Below, one piece after another: positions 30,195-36,450 of a stretch of 36,450 bases of DNA; the first letter of the stretch is position 1, and each line of letters starts with the position of its first letter. The stretch is from assembly GCA_017459925.1 (NCBI GenBank), contig JAFUCC010000004.1, positions 1-36,450 of the forward strand, given 5' to 3'. Source of the stretch: Eggerthellaceae bacterium (lineage in GTDB: Bacteria; Actinomycetota; Coriobacteriia; Coriobacteriales; Eggerthellaceae). The notes under the pieces are model-generated. The model had not been told where the DNA came from. It did no database searches and saw nothing but the letters and a program-made list of their open reading frames with translations. A program made the translations under genes and the position numbers.

Positions 30195-30449
30195 TTACTT
30201 CGCGGCTTTTTCAGCCTTCTTGACGTCCTTGTCGGACACGGCGATGTACTCGGCCTCCGCCTTCATGTCATCGAACTCGGCCTTTGCCTGCTCGACGAGG
30301 CCCTCGTAATCGGACTTGGCCTTCATGCCCTGCGCCATGGCGTGGACATAGCCCTTCTTGGCTGTTTCGGACGTGGCAGCCTTCAGGCCGACGGTGCCGA
30401 TGAGGAATCCCAGGCCAGTGAACAAGGCGTTTCTTGTGCAGCTCTTCAT
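30195..30449 (-). CDS. DUF6110-like small membrane-anchored protein
   Basis: 84 residues. A hydrophobic N-terminal segment (about 7-26, NALFTGLGFLIGTVGLKAAT) is followed by a SETAKKGYVHAMAQGMKAK motif and a charged helical tail (KDVKKAEKAAK). This layout fits DUF6110 proteins that accompany metal P-type ATPases. It ends three bases before the ATPase start and has GAAAGGATCGC as ribosome binding site, so the two genes form one operon. It may be an accessory subunit or small regulator of the pump. Confidence 0.78.
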   Translation of the reverse strand: MKSCTRNALFTGLGFLIGTVGLKAATSETAKKGYVHAMAQGMKAKSDYEGLVEQAKAEFDDMKAEAEYIAVSDKDVKKAEKAAK

Positions 30450-30583
30450 ATGCGATCCTTTCTAAAGAAGTTGCCTTCTATGGTTTGAACATACACTGTG
30501 AGCAAGGGCGAAGTCCAGGGTTACTTTCAGCGTGACCTTCAGCTTACTTTACGCAGGTCAATGTGTGAAAAGTCAGTCAGTGG
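30450..30583 (-). other. Intergenic region upstream of the pump operon
   Basis: 134 bases between the DtxR stop and the DUF6110 start. On the minus strand it holds AAAGTAAGCTGAAGG and TCACGCTGAAAGTAACC, an imperfect direct repeat of GCTGAA and AAGTAA elements that could be a regulator site. TTGACC near 30559 is a possible -35, but no convincing -10 follows at the right distance. Confidence 0.3.
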
Positions 30584-30973
30584 TTATGCCTCGATGAGGT
30601 TGCGCTCCTCGATGAACGCAGCCCATTTCTCGAACGATTCATCGCTGATGGCGTGTTCCATGAGGCACGCTTCCTCCTCGGCGGTTTCCGCGGGAATGCC
30701 GAGCTCCTTCTCGAGGAACGCCGTTAGGTAGCGGTGCCGTTTATAGGTGGCTGCACCGTACGCATAGCCTTCCTCAGTCAGCGTGGCTTCGCCGTAATAC
30801 GGTTGGTCGACAAGCTGACGCTCGCGCAGCGCGGTGAGCGCCTTGCCTACCGACGTCTTCGACACGCCCATCTTGCGGGCGATGTCGGAGGGGCGCACCG
30901 ATTGCTCGGTCGTGCCGCCGAGCATGACGATGGCTTCGAGGTAATCTTCGAGCGATTTCGATAACTTGTCCAT
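30584..30973 (-). CDS. DtxR/MntR-family metal-dependent repressor
   Basis: 129 residues: winged helix-turn-helix DNA-binding part (about 1-65: KSLEDYLEAIVMLGGTTEQSVRPSDIARKMGVSKTSVGKALTALRERQLV), then a dimer and metal-binding part with LTEEGYAYGAATYKRHRYLTAFLEKELGI, EEEACLMEHAISDE. EAxxxEH matches the metal ligands of the family; no SH3-like third domain, as in MntR. ATG 30973 is chosen because the promoter (TTGACA / TACGAT) ends between it and the upstream ATG 31021. It is likely to control itself and the pump operon downstream in response to Mn or Fe. Confidence 0.88.
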   Translation of the reverse strand: MDKLSKSLEDYLEAIVMLGGTTEQSVRPSDIARKMGVSKTSVGKALTALRERQLVDQPYYGEATLTEEGYAYGAATYKRHRYLTAFLEKELGIPAETAEEEACLMEHAISDESFEKWAAFIEERNLIEA

Positions 30974-31003
30974 GACCTGCCAATATTGTGATGAAACGTA
31001 TAA

Positions 31004-31035
31004 GTTATCGTAAGGTAACAATAGTTAGTTGTCAA
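31004..31035 (-). promoter_or_regulatory. Promoter and possible operator of the DtxR gene
   Basis: On the minus strand TTGACA (31035-31030), 17-bp spacer and TACGAT (31012-31007). The imperfect palindrome GTTATCGTAAGGTAAC (31004-31019, plus strand) overlaps the -10 box, a place expected for autorepression by a DtxR-type protein; it does not match a classical DtxR or MntR box closely. Confidence 0.6.
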
Positions 31036-31059
31036 TAACTTCGCTGGAGAGAGGCGGCT

Positions 31060-31131
31060 GAATGAGTAGCAGGACGTTCCTGTGACTCATTTCCGGGAAA
31101 ATGAGTCACAGGAACGTCCTGCTACTCATTC
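31060..31131. repeat. Long perfect palindrome, ATGAGTAG family
   Basis: Perfect 33-base arms (31060-31092 and 31099-31131) around a six-base loop CCGGGA. The arm begins GAATGAGTAGCAGGACGTTC and ends GTGACTCATTT. It lies between the divergent DtxR and sirtuin genes, 25 bases beyond the DtxR -35 box. Same family as 11080 and 34817. Confidence 0.97.
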
Positions 31132-31227
31132 ATGGTTACCTGGAGGTGCCTATCCAACTTTATTGTGCCTACTTTTCAAGGTGGGTCGCTCTCGATACAG
31201 TGGGGGTGAGAAAGAGAGGAGAGCACC

Positions 31228-32088
31228 ATGAACACGGCTGAATACAACGAGGCGATCGAGAAGCTGCGCACGGCTATTGACGAAGCTGATGCGGTGGTCA
31301 TCGGGGCGGGCGCGGGGCTGTCGACGGCGGCGGGGTTCGTGTACTCGGGCGAGCGATTCCAGCGCCTGTTCGGGGACTTCATCGGCAAGTACGGGTTCCG
31401 CGACATGTACACGGCGGGTTTCTACCCCTATCAGACGCTCGAAGAGCATTGGGCTTACTGGAGCCGCTACATCTGGCACAACCGCTACGAGCCGGCGCCC
31501 AAGGATACCTACCAAAAGCTGCTTTCGCTGGTTAAGGACAAGGACTTCTTCGTGCTGACGACCAACGTCGACCACCAGTTCCAGCTGGCGGGCTTCCCGA
31601 AGGACCGCCTGTTCTACACGCAGGGCGATTACGGGCTTTGGCAGTGCAGCGAGCCGTGTCACGATGCGACATACGACAACTACGAAACCGTTAAGCGCAT
31701 GGTGGAAGAGCAGCAGGGCATGAAGGTGCCGAGCGAGCTTGTGCCGCATTGCCCGAAATGCGGAAAGCCCATGACCATGAACCTGCGCGCCGATGGCACG
31801 TTCGTGGAAGATGCAGGCTGGCAAGAAGCAGCGCTGCGCTACCGCGACTACCTGGAAAGCCATGCGCACGGCAAAGTGCTGTACCTCGAGCTCGGCGTCG
31901 GCATGAACACGCCGGTCATCATCAAGTACCCGTTCTGGCGCTACACCGACGCCAACCCGCAGGCAACGTATGCATGCGTGAACCTGGGCGAAGCCTACGC
32001 GCACCAGTCGATACGCAATCGCAGCATCCTTCTGGATGCCGACATCGACCAGGTGTTGGCCGACCTGGTGGAAAAGGGGAATCAATAA
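31228..32088 (+). CDS. Sir2-family protein, class M-like (Gln in place of catalytic His)
   Basis: 286 residues. NAD-binding motif GAGAGLSTAAGF (about 27-38), TTNVDHQF (Asn 113, Asp 115), and Zn ligands Cys 140, Cys 144 (CSEPC) and Cys 175, Cys 178 (CPKC). Where deacetylase sirtuins have the catalytic His-Gly, this protein has Gln 132-Gly (YTQGDYG). That substitution is typical of SirTM-type sirtuins, which ADP-ribosylate proteins (a lipoyl-carrier) rather than deacetylate them. The partner macrodomain, GcvH-like and lipoate-ligase genes are not adjacent here. GAGAGGAGAGCACC precedes the start. It converges on the diguanylate cyclase gene. Confidence 0.85.
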   Translation: MNTAEYNEAIEKLRTAIDEADAVVIGAGAGLSTAAGFVYSGERFQRLFGDFIGKYGFRDMYTAGFYPYQTLEEHWAYWSRYIWHNRYEPAPKDTYQKLLSLVKDKDFFVLTTNVDHQFQLAGFPKDRLFYTQGDYGLWQCSEPCHDATYDNYETVKRMVEEQQGMKVPSELVPHCPKCGKPMTMNLRADGTFVEDAGWQEAALRYRDYLESHAHGKVLYLELGVGMNTPVIIKYPFWRYTDANPQATYACVNLGEAYAHQSIRNRSILLDADIDQVLADLVEKGNQ

Positions 32089-32110
32089 CCTCGGAGGAAA
32101 CCGATTGGGC

Positions 32111-33355
32111 TCAGCGCTTGTGGGAGGCTTTTTCGGCGTACATGCGCTGGTCGGCTTGGCCGATGGCTTCGCGCACGTCATCGTCGGCGTTCTCGATGCA
32201 GGCCACGCCGTACGACACGATGGCCTCGTCCATGTGAAGCTTGAAGAAGGTGGCCGTGTGGCGCATCTTCTCGACGAGCTTCTCGGCTTCTTCGACAGTC
32301 GTTTTCGGCACGAACGTCACGAACTCGTCGCCACCCGTGCGGAAGACCGGCGCATCGTCGGGCACGCCGCCTTGCAAGATGAGTGCGGCCATGTGAATGT
32401 ACTCGTCGCCCACCAGGTGCCCCAGCGTGTCGTTCACTTTCTTCAGGCAGTCGAGGTCGGCTGAGATGACGGCGATGGGGAAGTCGTCGCTGCCGGGGAT
32501 GCTCTCGACGTATTCGTTGAACGCACGGCGGTTGCCGACGCCCGTCAGCTCGTCGATGAGCGCATAGCGCGCGAGCCTTTGCTTCATGAGCTCCGATTCG
32601 GTGACGTCGTTGCCTAGCGCGATGATGCCGGCGACGTTGCCGTTCTCGTCGAAGACCGGTTCCTTGATCAGCTGCACGAAATCTTGTATTCCGTCGGCGT
32701 TGATTTCGATGGTGTACGAGGTGCCCTTGCCGGTGCGGATGATCTCCTTGTCGGCTTCCATGGCCTTGATGGCGTTTTCCTTGTCTTTGCGGATGTCGGC
32801 GTCGGTTTTGCCGCGGATGGTCCACTTGGGATCGCCGCCCGTGTCGAGATGATGCCAGTACTGCGTCGAGAACACGTAGCGCCCTTCGGCGTCTTTCAGG
32901 AAGATCATGGAAGGCAGCCGGCGCAGCATCGATTCGATTTCGTAGAACGTCGCAGAGCGCTTCAGCTGTATGGCGTTGTCGATGCGGCGATGCAGCACCT
33001 GCTCGACGCAGGGAAGCTCGATGATGTCGACTGCGCCTTCGTCGAGGCATTGGGCGCATCGCGCGTCTGGCGCGGTTGCCGTCGTGACGAGCACGGGGAT
33101 GATGTCGAACGCGCGCTCGGCGGTGAATGCCTTCAGGAACGCGCAATCATCCGCGCTCGCGAGCCCGACGGCGATGACCGCCGCAGAAAGCGTGTTGAAC
33201 CGCTCGTTCAGGATGTCGAGGGCCTCATCGGCCGTTGAGCAGCGGACCAGGTTGAACGCATGGGACAGCTGCGTGCACAGCTCGTCGGAGGACATGCTGT
33301 CTCGAAGCGTTACGAGTATGGTGCGTTTTTCTGAAGCGTCGCGCAGGACTTCCAC
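32111..33355 (-). CDS. Diguanylate cyclase with receiver-like and PAS domains
   Basis: 414 residues. About 10-125 looks like a response-regulator receiver (ILVTLRDS, FNLVRCSTADEALDIL, IIPVLVTTATAPDARCAQCLDEGAVDIIELP), but the phospho-acceptor strand reads AAVIAVGLA without Asp, so it is probably not phosphorylated. About 135-250 is a PAS domain (RLPSMIFLKDAEGRYVFST, EPVFDENGNVAGIIALGNDVTE), and about 255-414 a GGDEF domain with DELTGVGNRRAF, DLDCLKKVNDTLGH and the intact loop RTGGDEF. It should make cyclic di-GMP under control of a PAS ligand. No membrane segment. It stands as a single gene. Confidence 0.88.
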   Translation of the reverse strand: MEVLRDASEKRTILVTLRDSMSSDELCTQLSHAFNLVRCSTADEALDILNERFNTLSAAVIAVGLASADDCAFLKAFTAERAFDIIPVLVTTATAPDARCAQCLDEGAVDIIELPCVEQVLHRRIDNAIQLKRSATFYEIESMLRRLPSMIFLKDAEGRYVFSTQYWHHLDTGGDPKWTIRGKTDADIRKDKENAIKAMEADKEIIRTGKGTSYTIEINADGIQDFVQLIKEPVFDENGNVAGIIALGNDVTESELMKQRLARYALIDELTGVGNRRAFNEYVESIPGSDDFPIAVISADLDCLKKVNDTLGHLVGDEYIHMAALILQGGVPDDAPVFRTGGDEFVTFVPKTTVEEAEKLVEKMRHTATFFKLHMDEAIVSYGVACIENADDDVREAIGQADQRMYAEKASHKR

Positions 33356-33437
33356 GTCTACCCCCCTGAAGTGACGCGACTATTCTACTCCAATGGTAGC
33401 GCGCAGTTCCACAGGTGTTTGCGCTGATTCCGTTGCG

Positions 33438-34772
33438 TTACGGAACGCGGACGAGCTCGGCGTTCAGGTAGGTCGGGTCGTTGCGGTCGTGGGTTGCGAC
33501 GATGAGCGTGCGGTTGCGCAGGTGCCGGTTGATGAGCGCTATGACGTCGGTTTTGCTGACGTCGTCGAGACCGGCGAACGGCTCGTCGAGGAGCAGCGCA
33601 TCGCCGGGTGCCGCAAGCGCGCGGACAAGTGCAACCTTGCGTTTCATACCGCCGCTGCAAGCCTCGATTGCGAGCTTCGACGAATCCTCTCCCAGCAGCT
33701 CGTCGAGGTCGAATTTCAGAAGGCCTCGTTCATGGTTCGGCAGGGAGGGGCAGACGAGCGCCACGTTTCCCCAGGCGTTCAGGGTGGGGATGAGCCGGTC
33801 TTCCTGGAAGTCGCGGCTCAGCTTGTCGGGGCGCTCGACTGAGCCCGTAGTTGGTTCAGCGAACCCGCACATGAGGTCCATCAGGGTCGACTTGCCCGAT
33901 CCGCTCGGGCCCATGAGGCAGTAGCGCCGACCCGCCTCGAACGTCTTGGTGAAATCGCAGATGACCGGCTCGCCTCCGTATCCGAACGACGCGTTCGAGA
34001 AGACGATGGAAGCAGTGGGCGCCGATGCGGTCTCTTGTGCGTCGCCATCTGCTCGTGGCAGGGAAGCGCTCTTCGACGCGATGAAGTCGAGCAGCTTCAG
34101 GAACAGCTTCTCGCACAGCGCGCTGAGCGCGACGACGGCGAACGTCCAGGCGAACAGGTCGGCGGTGGAGAGGCCGATCTTCGCCGAGTAGATGCCCGCG
34201 CCGATGGAGCCGGTGGGGATGCCGATGACCTCGGCTGCGACGCCCGATTTCCACGCGATGCCGACGACCACCTTCGAGGCCGAGGTGACGTAGGGCATGA
34301 CGGCGGAGAGGTAGTAGTAGCGCACGCGCCATCCTGCCCGTACGCCGAATACGCTCAGCATCTGGCGCATGTCGTCGCTCGTCTGCCGCAGGCCCTCCAG
34401 GTACGAGAAGTACACGGGCGGGAACACCATGAGCGCCACGGCGATGACGGATACGTTCGCCGCGCCCGTCCATACGAGCAGCAACACGATGATGCAAACG
34501 ACCGGCACGCTCTTCATGAAGGTGACGAGCGGATGCAGCACATCGCGGAACAGGGCCGACTTCCACGATGCGGTCCCCAGGATCAGCGCCAGCGCGAACG
34601 CGATCGCGAAACCGGCGAGGATGCGCGCGAACGAGAAGCCGACGGCCGCCCAGAACGCAGGCGTGATGATGCCGGCCGCAAGCGCCATGGCGGCGTCGAG
34701 CGGCCCGGCGAGCAGGATGTGGTTTCCGACTGCCCATGCGGCGATTTGCCACACGAGCAGCCAGAACACCAC
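33438..34772 (-). CDS. ABC transporter, permease fused to ATPase (nitrate/sulfonate/taurine type)
   Basis: About 444 residues: a permease half with six helices (about 1-225, EAA-like loop in LRQTSDDMRQMLSVFGVRAGWRVRYYYLSAVMPYV and GIAWKSGVAAEVIGIP) joined by a ~25-residue linker to an ATPase half (about 250-444) with Walker A GPSGSGKST, signature CSGGMKRKVALVRAL and Walker B ALLLDEPFAGLDD. Normally these are two proteins. GTG 34772 has no ribosome binding site; a good GGAGG lies 30-40 bases upstream (34809-34815 region) and the frame stays open to there (VIKGIAKQIPIV), but no ATG, GTG or TTG fits it, so the true start is uncertain. Partner of the lipoprotein gene upstream. Confidence 0.85.
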   Translation of the reverse strand: MVFWLLVWQIAAWAVGNHILLAGPLDAAMALAAGIITPAFWAAVGFSFARILAGFAIAFALALILGTASWKSALFRDVLHPLVTFMKSVPVVCIIVLLLVWTGAANVSVIAVALMVFPPVYFSYLEGLRQTSDDMRQMLSVFGVRAGWRVRYYYLSAVMPYVTSASKVVVGIAWKSGVAAEVIGIPTGSIGAGIYSAKIGLSTADLFAWTFAVVALSALCEKLFLKLLDFIASKSASLPRADGDAQETASAPTASIVFSNASFGYGGEPVICDFTKTFEAGRRYCLMGPSGSGKSTLMDLMCGFAEPTTGSVERPDKLSRDFQEDRLIPTLNAWGNVALVCPSLPNHERGLLKFDLDELLGEDSSKLAIEACSGGMKRKVALVRALAAPGDALLLDEPFAGLDDVSKTDVIALINRHLRNRTLIVATHDRNDPTYLNAELVRVP

Positions 34773-34816
34773 GATGGGGATCTGTTTCGCGATGCCTTTG
34801 ATAACTAGTTTCCTCC

Positions 34817-34884
34817 AATGAGTAGCAGGACGTTCCTCCTACTCATTTTCAAAAATGAGTAGGAGGAACGTCCTGCTACTCATT
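34817..34884. repeat. Long perfect palindrome, ATGAGTAG family, inside an operon
   Basis: Perfect 33-base arms (34817-34849 and 34852-34884) with a two-base loop. Arms start AATGAGTAGCAGGACGTTCC and end CCTACTCATTTT. Because each arm contains both ATGAGTAG and CTACTCAT, it can form one long hairpin or two side by side. It lies between the substrate-binding protein gene and the permease-ATPase gene, both minus strand. Confidence 0.97.
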
Positions 34885-34902
34885 ACCCATTGGGCCGTTT
34901 GT

Positions 34903-35967
34903 CTACCCGGCGAAGTAGAAGTCGTCGCCCGGCAGGGCGCCTCCGACGCTGGCGGGGTCCTGCTCGAAGAGGACGTTCAGGTAGCCGGACAGGGCGGCCT
35001 TCATCTCGTCGCCCGTCAGGCACACGAGGTTGCAGCGGGGGATGGCCTGCGCTGCGGCCTTGGCATTATCCATGATGCCGGCCTTCACCACGAGCTCGCC
35101 GGCGGTCTCGGGGTCGGCGTTGACGAGCTCGACAGAGGCTGCCTGGCGCTCGAGGAAGTCCGTGACGGCTGCGGGGTTCTCGGCGAGGAAGTCGTTGCGC
35201 ACGACGGTGACGCCGGTCACGAGCTGGCTGCCCGAGGCGCCTGCCTGCAGCGCGTTCCATTCCTCGGTCAGGCTGACGCGGGGTGCGAGGCCCTCGGTCT
35301 TCAGGGTGACGCTCGTGACGTACGGCTCGGGCAAAACGCCGATGGCGGTGGGGTCGGCGGCAAGCACGGCGGCGACCTCGGAGGCCTCGGACTTGAACTC
35401 GAGCGTAACGTTGTCTGCGATGCCCGCCTCCTTCAACAGGTAGCTCATGACGTACTCGGGCGTGGTGCCCGCGCCGGTCATGTACACGGTCTTGCCCGCA
35501 AGGTCCTTGATGGACGAGATTGCCTCGTCGCCGCTGACGACGTACAGGACGCCGAGCGTGTTCACGTCGATGACGCTGATGCCGCCGTTCGTCTTGTTGT
35601 ACACCGTTGCCGCGGCGTTCGCGGGGATCAGCGCGATGTCGACGTTGCCCTGGATGAGGTTGGGCAGCACCTCGTCGGCCGTGCCGCTGATGGTGAACTG
35701 GAAGTCGTTGTACGTCTCGCCCGCGGCCGCCTCGTCGATGAACTCGGCGATGCCGATGGAGGTCGGGCCCTTCAGCGATGCGACGCGCACGGTGACGGGG
35801 TCGGTTTCCGCAAGGCCCGCGCTCGGCTCGCTTTCAGAAGACGAGCTCGCTGCGGATGCTGGCGAAGATTGCTGGGCGCATCCTGCCAGCGCGACGAGCG
35901 CGGCGGCCAGCGCGACGATGCACGCCACCGCTAGCATTTTGAGTTTCGAAGCACGTAGTTGTTCCAT
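34903..35967 (-). CDS. ABC transporter substrate-binding lipoprotein (NMT1/SsuA-like)
   Basis: 354 residues from ATG 35967, with AGGAGAAATC on the minus strand. Signal peptide with lipobox LAGC (Cys near residue 30), a Ser-rich linker, then a periplasmic-binding-type fold with VRVASLKGPTSIGIAEFIDEA, QGNVDIALIPANAA, GVLYVVSGDEAISSIKDLAGKTVYM and GTTPEYVMSYLLKEAGI, typical of the NMT1/SsuA/TauA group (substrates such as sulfonates, nitrate, thiamine precursors). The actual ligand is unknown. The next gene downstream is the fused permease-ATPase, and a TM1266-like regulator gene lies 120 bases upstream, which makes one functional set likely. Confidence 0.88.
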   Translation of the reverse strand: MEQLRASKLKMLAVACIVALAAALVALAGCAQQSSPASAASSSSESEPSAGLAETDPVTVRVASLKGPTSIGIAEFIDEAAAGETYNDFQFTISGTADEVLPNLIQGNVDIALIPANAAATVYNKTNGGISVIDVNTLGVLYVVSGDEAISSIKDLAGKTVYMTGAGTTPEYVMSYLLKEAGIADNVTLEFKSEASEVAAVLAADPTAIGVLPEPYVTSVTLKTEGLAPRVSLTEEWNALQAGASGSQLVTGVTVVRNDFLAENPAAVTDFLERQAASVELVNADPETAGELVVKAGIMDNAKAAAQAIPRCNLVCLTGDEMKAALSGYLNVLFEQDPASVGGALPGDDFYFAG

Positions 35968-36016
35968 CTTGATTTCTCCTTTCCCGATGATGTCAGATGG
36001 ATTCTTTTGCGAGCGC

Positions 36017-36076
36017 GTCGTCCCTGCCTGGTCGCTTTGACACGCTGATGTGTCAAAGCGACCAGGCAGGGACGAC
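36017..36076. repeat. Long perfect palindrome, CCTGGTC/TTGACAC family
   Basis: Perfect 27-base arms (36017-36043 and 36050-36076) around GCTGAT. Left arm order: GTCGTCCCTGCCTGGTCGC then TTTGACAC. Compared with 28038-28101, several bases differ (CTT to CCT, ACC to GCT) but both arms have changed together. It lies between the TM1266-like gene and the lipoprotein gene. Confidence 0.96.
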
Positions 36077-36087
36077 ACGCCTGAGAC

Positions 36088-36339
36088 CTACCCGATGATG
36101 TTGCTGAAGGCGGTTTTCACAGATACGCCGGGAAGCGCGCCGATGCGCCCGGCCATTGCGGAGATGGCGTCTTGCGGCGCGTCGAGCACCACGCTCATGA
36201 CGCTGATTCCGCGCTGTCGATAGGGGATTCCCATGCGCCCGACGATGTAGGGCGCGTTCTCGTGGAGCAGGGCGTTCACGCTCTCGGCGCTTTCCAAATC
36301 CTCCACGATGATGGCCATGACGGCCACACGGCTTTCCAT
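36088..36339 (-). CDS. TM1266-like iron-only hydrogenase system regulator
   Basis: 83 residues covering a complete ACT/NikR-C-like domain: RVAVMAIIVEDLESAESVNALLHENAPYIVGRMGIPYRQRGISVMSVVLDAPQDAISAMAGRIGALPGVSVKTAF. This matches the TM1266 family (TIGR03959), which travels with HydE/HydF/HydG maturation of [FeFe]-hydrogenase. It has no DNA-binding domain, so it is more likely a ligand sensor. Start ATG 36339 follows AAGGAGGC on the minus strand. Hydrogenase genes are not in this window. It precedes the ABC transporter genes in the same direction. Confidence 0.88.
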   Translation of the reverse strand: MESRVAVMAIIVEDLESAESVNALLHENAPYIVGRMGIPYRQRGISVMSVVLDAPQDAISAMAGRIGALPGVSVKTAFSNIIG

Positions 36340-36450
36340 ATAATGCCTCCTTGTCTTCGGGGCTGCGTCGCCCTTCGTATCAGGTGTGCATGGGTATTGT
36401 AGCAGTGGAACAGCGCGCCAGCCCGGGTGTTCCAAAAATGCATTGTGCCA

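Overview
The window reads as chromosome of a GC-rich anaerobic actinobacterium, most likely Coriobacteriia / Eggerthellaceae. This is inferred from codon use, the set of Ser/Ala-rich lipoproteins, anaerobe-type genes (an iron-hydrogenase-associated TM1266-like regulator, an LUD-domain protein, a TSCPD protein) and very long spurious antisense frames. No rRNA or complete tRNA is present, so the genus is not fixed.

Region 1 (1 to about 8954) is the right end of an integrated genomic island that continues off the left edge. It ends in a tyrosine recombinase (7417-8676) beside a displaced 3' half of a tRNA-Ala(GGC) gene (8910-8954), the expected att scar of integration into a tRNA 3' end. Cargo: a partial HIRAN protein, a DraG-like ADP-ribosylglycohydrolase, small membrane proteins, hypothetical proteins, a YraN-like protein and two AbiE-type toxin-antitoxin modules. 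The plus-strand module has a toxin lacking its nucleotidyltransferase half; the minus-strand one looks intact. The island also holds dense non-coding structure on the minus strand: a duplicated ~120-nt hairpin element (3438-3557 and 5537-5652), a leader (5228-5390) with two kissing hairpins and mutually exclusive pairings that can reach the ribosome binding site of a 67-residue ORF, and two cationic micro-ORFs with very strong ribosome binding sites.

Region 2 (8955 to 36450) is ordinary chromosome: redox proteins (glutaredoxin-like, CcdA + TlpA-like), lipoproteins, a CDF metal exporter, Mrp/NBP35 ATPase, an amidohydrolase (SAH/MTA deaminase type), aminopeptidase C, two diguanylate cyclases (FIST-GGDEF and receiver-like-PAS-GGDEF), an EF-G paralogue, an LUD protein, a 4-alpha-glucanotransferase with an amylase-derived N-terminus, an Ldh-family dehydrogenase, a P1B ATPase + DUF6110 + DtxR metal cluster, a class M-like sirtuin, and a TM1266-like regulator followed by a substrate-binding lipoprotein and a fused ABC permease-ATPase.

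The most striking feature of Region 2 is a set of at least eight long, near-perfect, often nested palindromes between genes (11080, 15092, 20661, 22254, 28038, 31060, 34817, 36017). They fall into sequence families. Two share a conserved loop but have arms of different length (32 and 63 nt, both perfect). I saw none in the island, so they appear tied to the host chromosome. These palindromes and the island's switch-like leader are the best candidates for undescribed biology here.
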